From an uncultured Gammaproteobacteria bacterium (lineage in GTDB: Bacteria; Pseudomonadota; Gammaproteobacteria; UBA9214): DNA of 14,087 nt. Positions 13,834 through 14,087 of the stretch are shown piece after piece. The translations under genes and the position numbers were made by a program. Numbering within the stretch: position 1 is the first letter of the stretch; each line of letters begins with the position of its first letter. Below the pieces are notes generated by a model that worked only from the letters and a program-made list of their open reading frames with translations, made no database searches and had not been told where the DNA came from. Where the stretch lies: contig CAJQOV010000151.1 of NCBI GenBank assembly GCA_905480065.1, forward strand, positions 1-14,087. Direction: 5' to 3'.

Positions 13834-14087
13834 CTAGTGCTGGCAAGCGGTCGGTCCAAAACGCGGCGGGTTGATTTCAGTGACCGGGCCGCGCTGCGGC
13901 ATGCGCAGTAACTGCCGCTGATCCACCATCGGCACTTCGCCTGCGGGCCAGCCGTTCCGCTCAATAACCGCCTCGGCTGTAAAATACCAGACACCTTCGC
14001 TGTTCAGCATCAAAATGTAGGTATTCGTATCATCATAAGGAGTCGCATACAGTCCGCAGGGCAACTCCGGGACCATGTCTGCTATGG
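13834..14087 (-). CDS. Unrecognised protein, C-terminal part (cut by right window edge)
   Basis: The frame ends at a TAG (13834-13836) and stays open to the right edge, so the gene may start outside the window. An ATG at 14074-14076 would give 80 aa, but no Shine-Dalgarno sequence precedes it, so I treat the gene as partial. The visible residues are rich in aromatic residues and Pro (CGLYATPYDDTNTYILMLNS, then GVWYFTAEAVIERNGWPAGE) with no membrane segment, signal or motif I recognise. It is on the same strand as yebC, 112 nt upstream; in many relatives aspS lies here, and this is not AspS. The candidate yebC promoter between them suggests separate transcription. It could also be a chance open frame. 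Confidence 0.4.
   Translation of the reverse strand, partial: IADMVPELPCGLYATPYDDTNTYILMLNSEGVWYFTAEAVIERNGWPAGEVPMVDQRQLLRMPQRGPVTEINPPRFGPTACQH

Overview
The window looks like a chromosomal segment of a GC-rich gammaproteobacterium. The main reason is a gene order typical of that class, read entirely on the minus strand: yebC - ruvC - ruvA - ruvB - ybgC - tolQ - tolR - tolA - tolB - pal - cpoB. All the genes I can support run right to left, so transcription enters near position 13,800 and leaves toward position 1. Long plus-strand open frames are antisense shadows of these GC-rich genes.

Layout in transcription order. At the right edge (13834-14087) is the 3' part of an unrecognised gene. 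Next is yebC (translation/regulatory factor), then a 346-nt gap holding a 217-bp element with perfect 34-bp inverted ends. ruvC, ruvA and ruvB (Holliday-junction resolvasome) follow, with a 4-nt ruvC/ruvA overlap. A 423-nt gap with a second kind of palindromic repeat separates ruvB from the Tol-Pal operon: ybgC thioesterase, tolQ-tolR motor, tolA transducer, tolB propeller, pal lipoprotein and cpoB coordinator. After cpoB comes a 230-nt gap with GGGGTC-type direct repeats. The last three genes form one cluster: an ABC ATPase, a large double-FtsX permease and an HlyD-type periplasmic adaptor cut by the left window edge. Together they look like a MacAB/Dev-like tripartite exporter of unknown substrate.

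How the genes work together. RuvAB migrates Holliday junctions and RuvC cuts them. TolQR uses the proton gradient to energise TolA across the periplasm toward TolB-Pal, which constricts the outer membrane at division; CpoB links this to peptidoglycan synthesis. The exporter is a separate envelope module that happens to lie downstream.

The protein-coding content is conventional and I found no new multi-gene system. The less ordinary material is in the gaps: each of the five longest (over 180 nt) contains palindromic or inverted-repeat DNA. Three hold members of one GTCAT...ATGAC family, one of which ends 8 nt before the tolB start codon. One holds the long inverted-repeat element. Other points are a 96-bp near-identical duplication inside tolA and wrong start codons that a naive ORF call would give for tolB, ybgC, pal, tolQ and the ABC ATPase.
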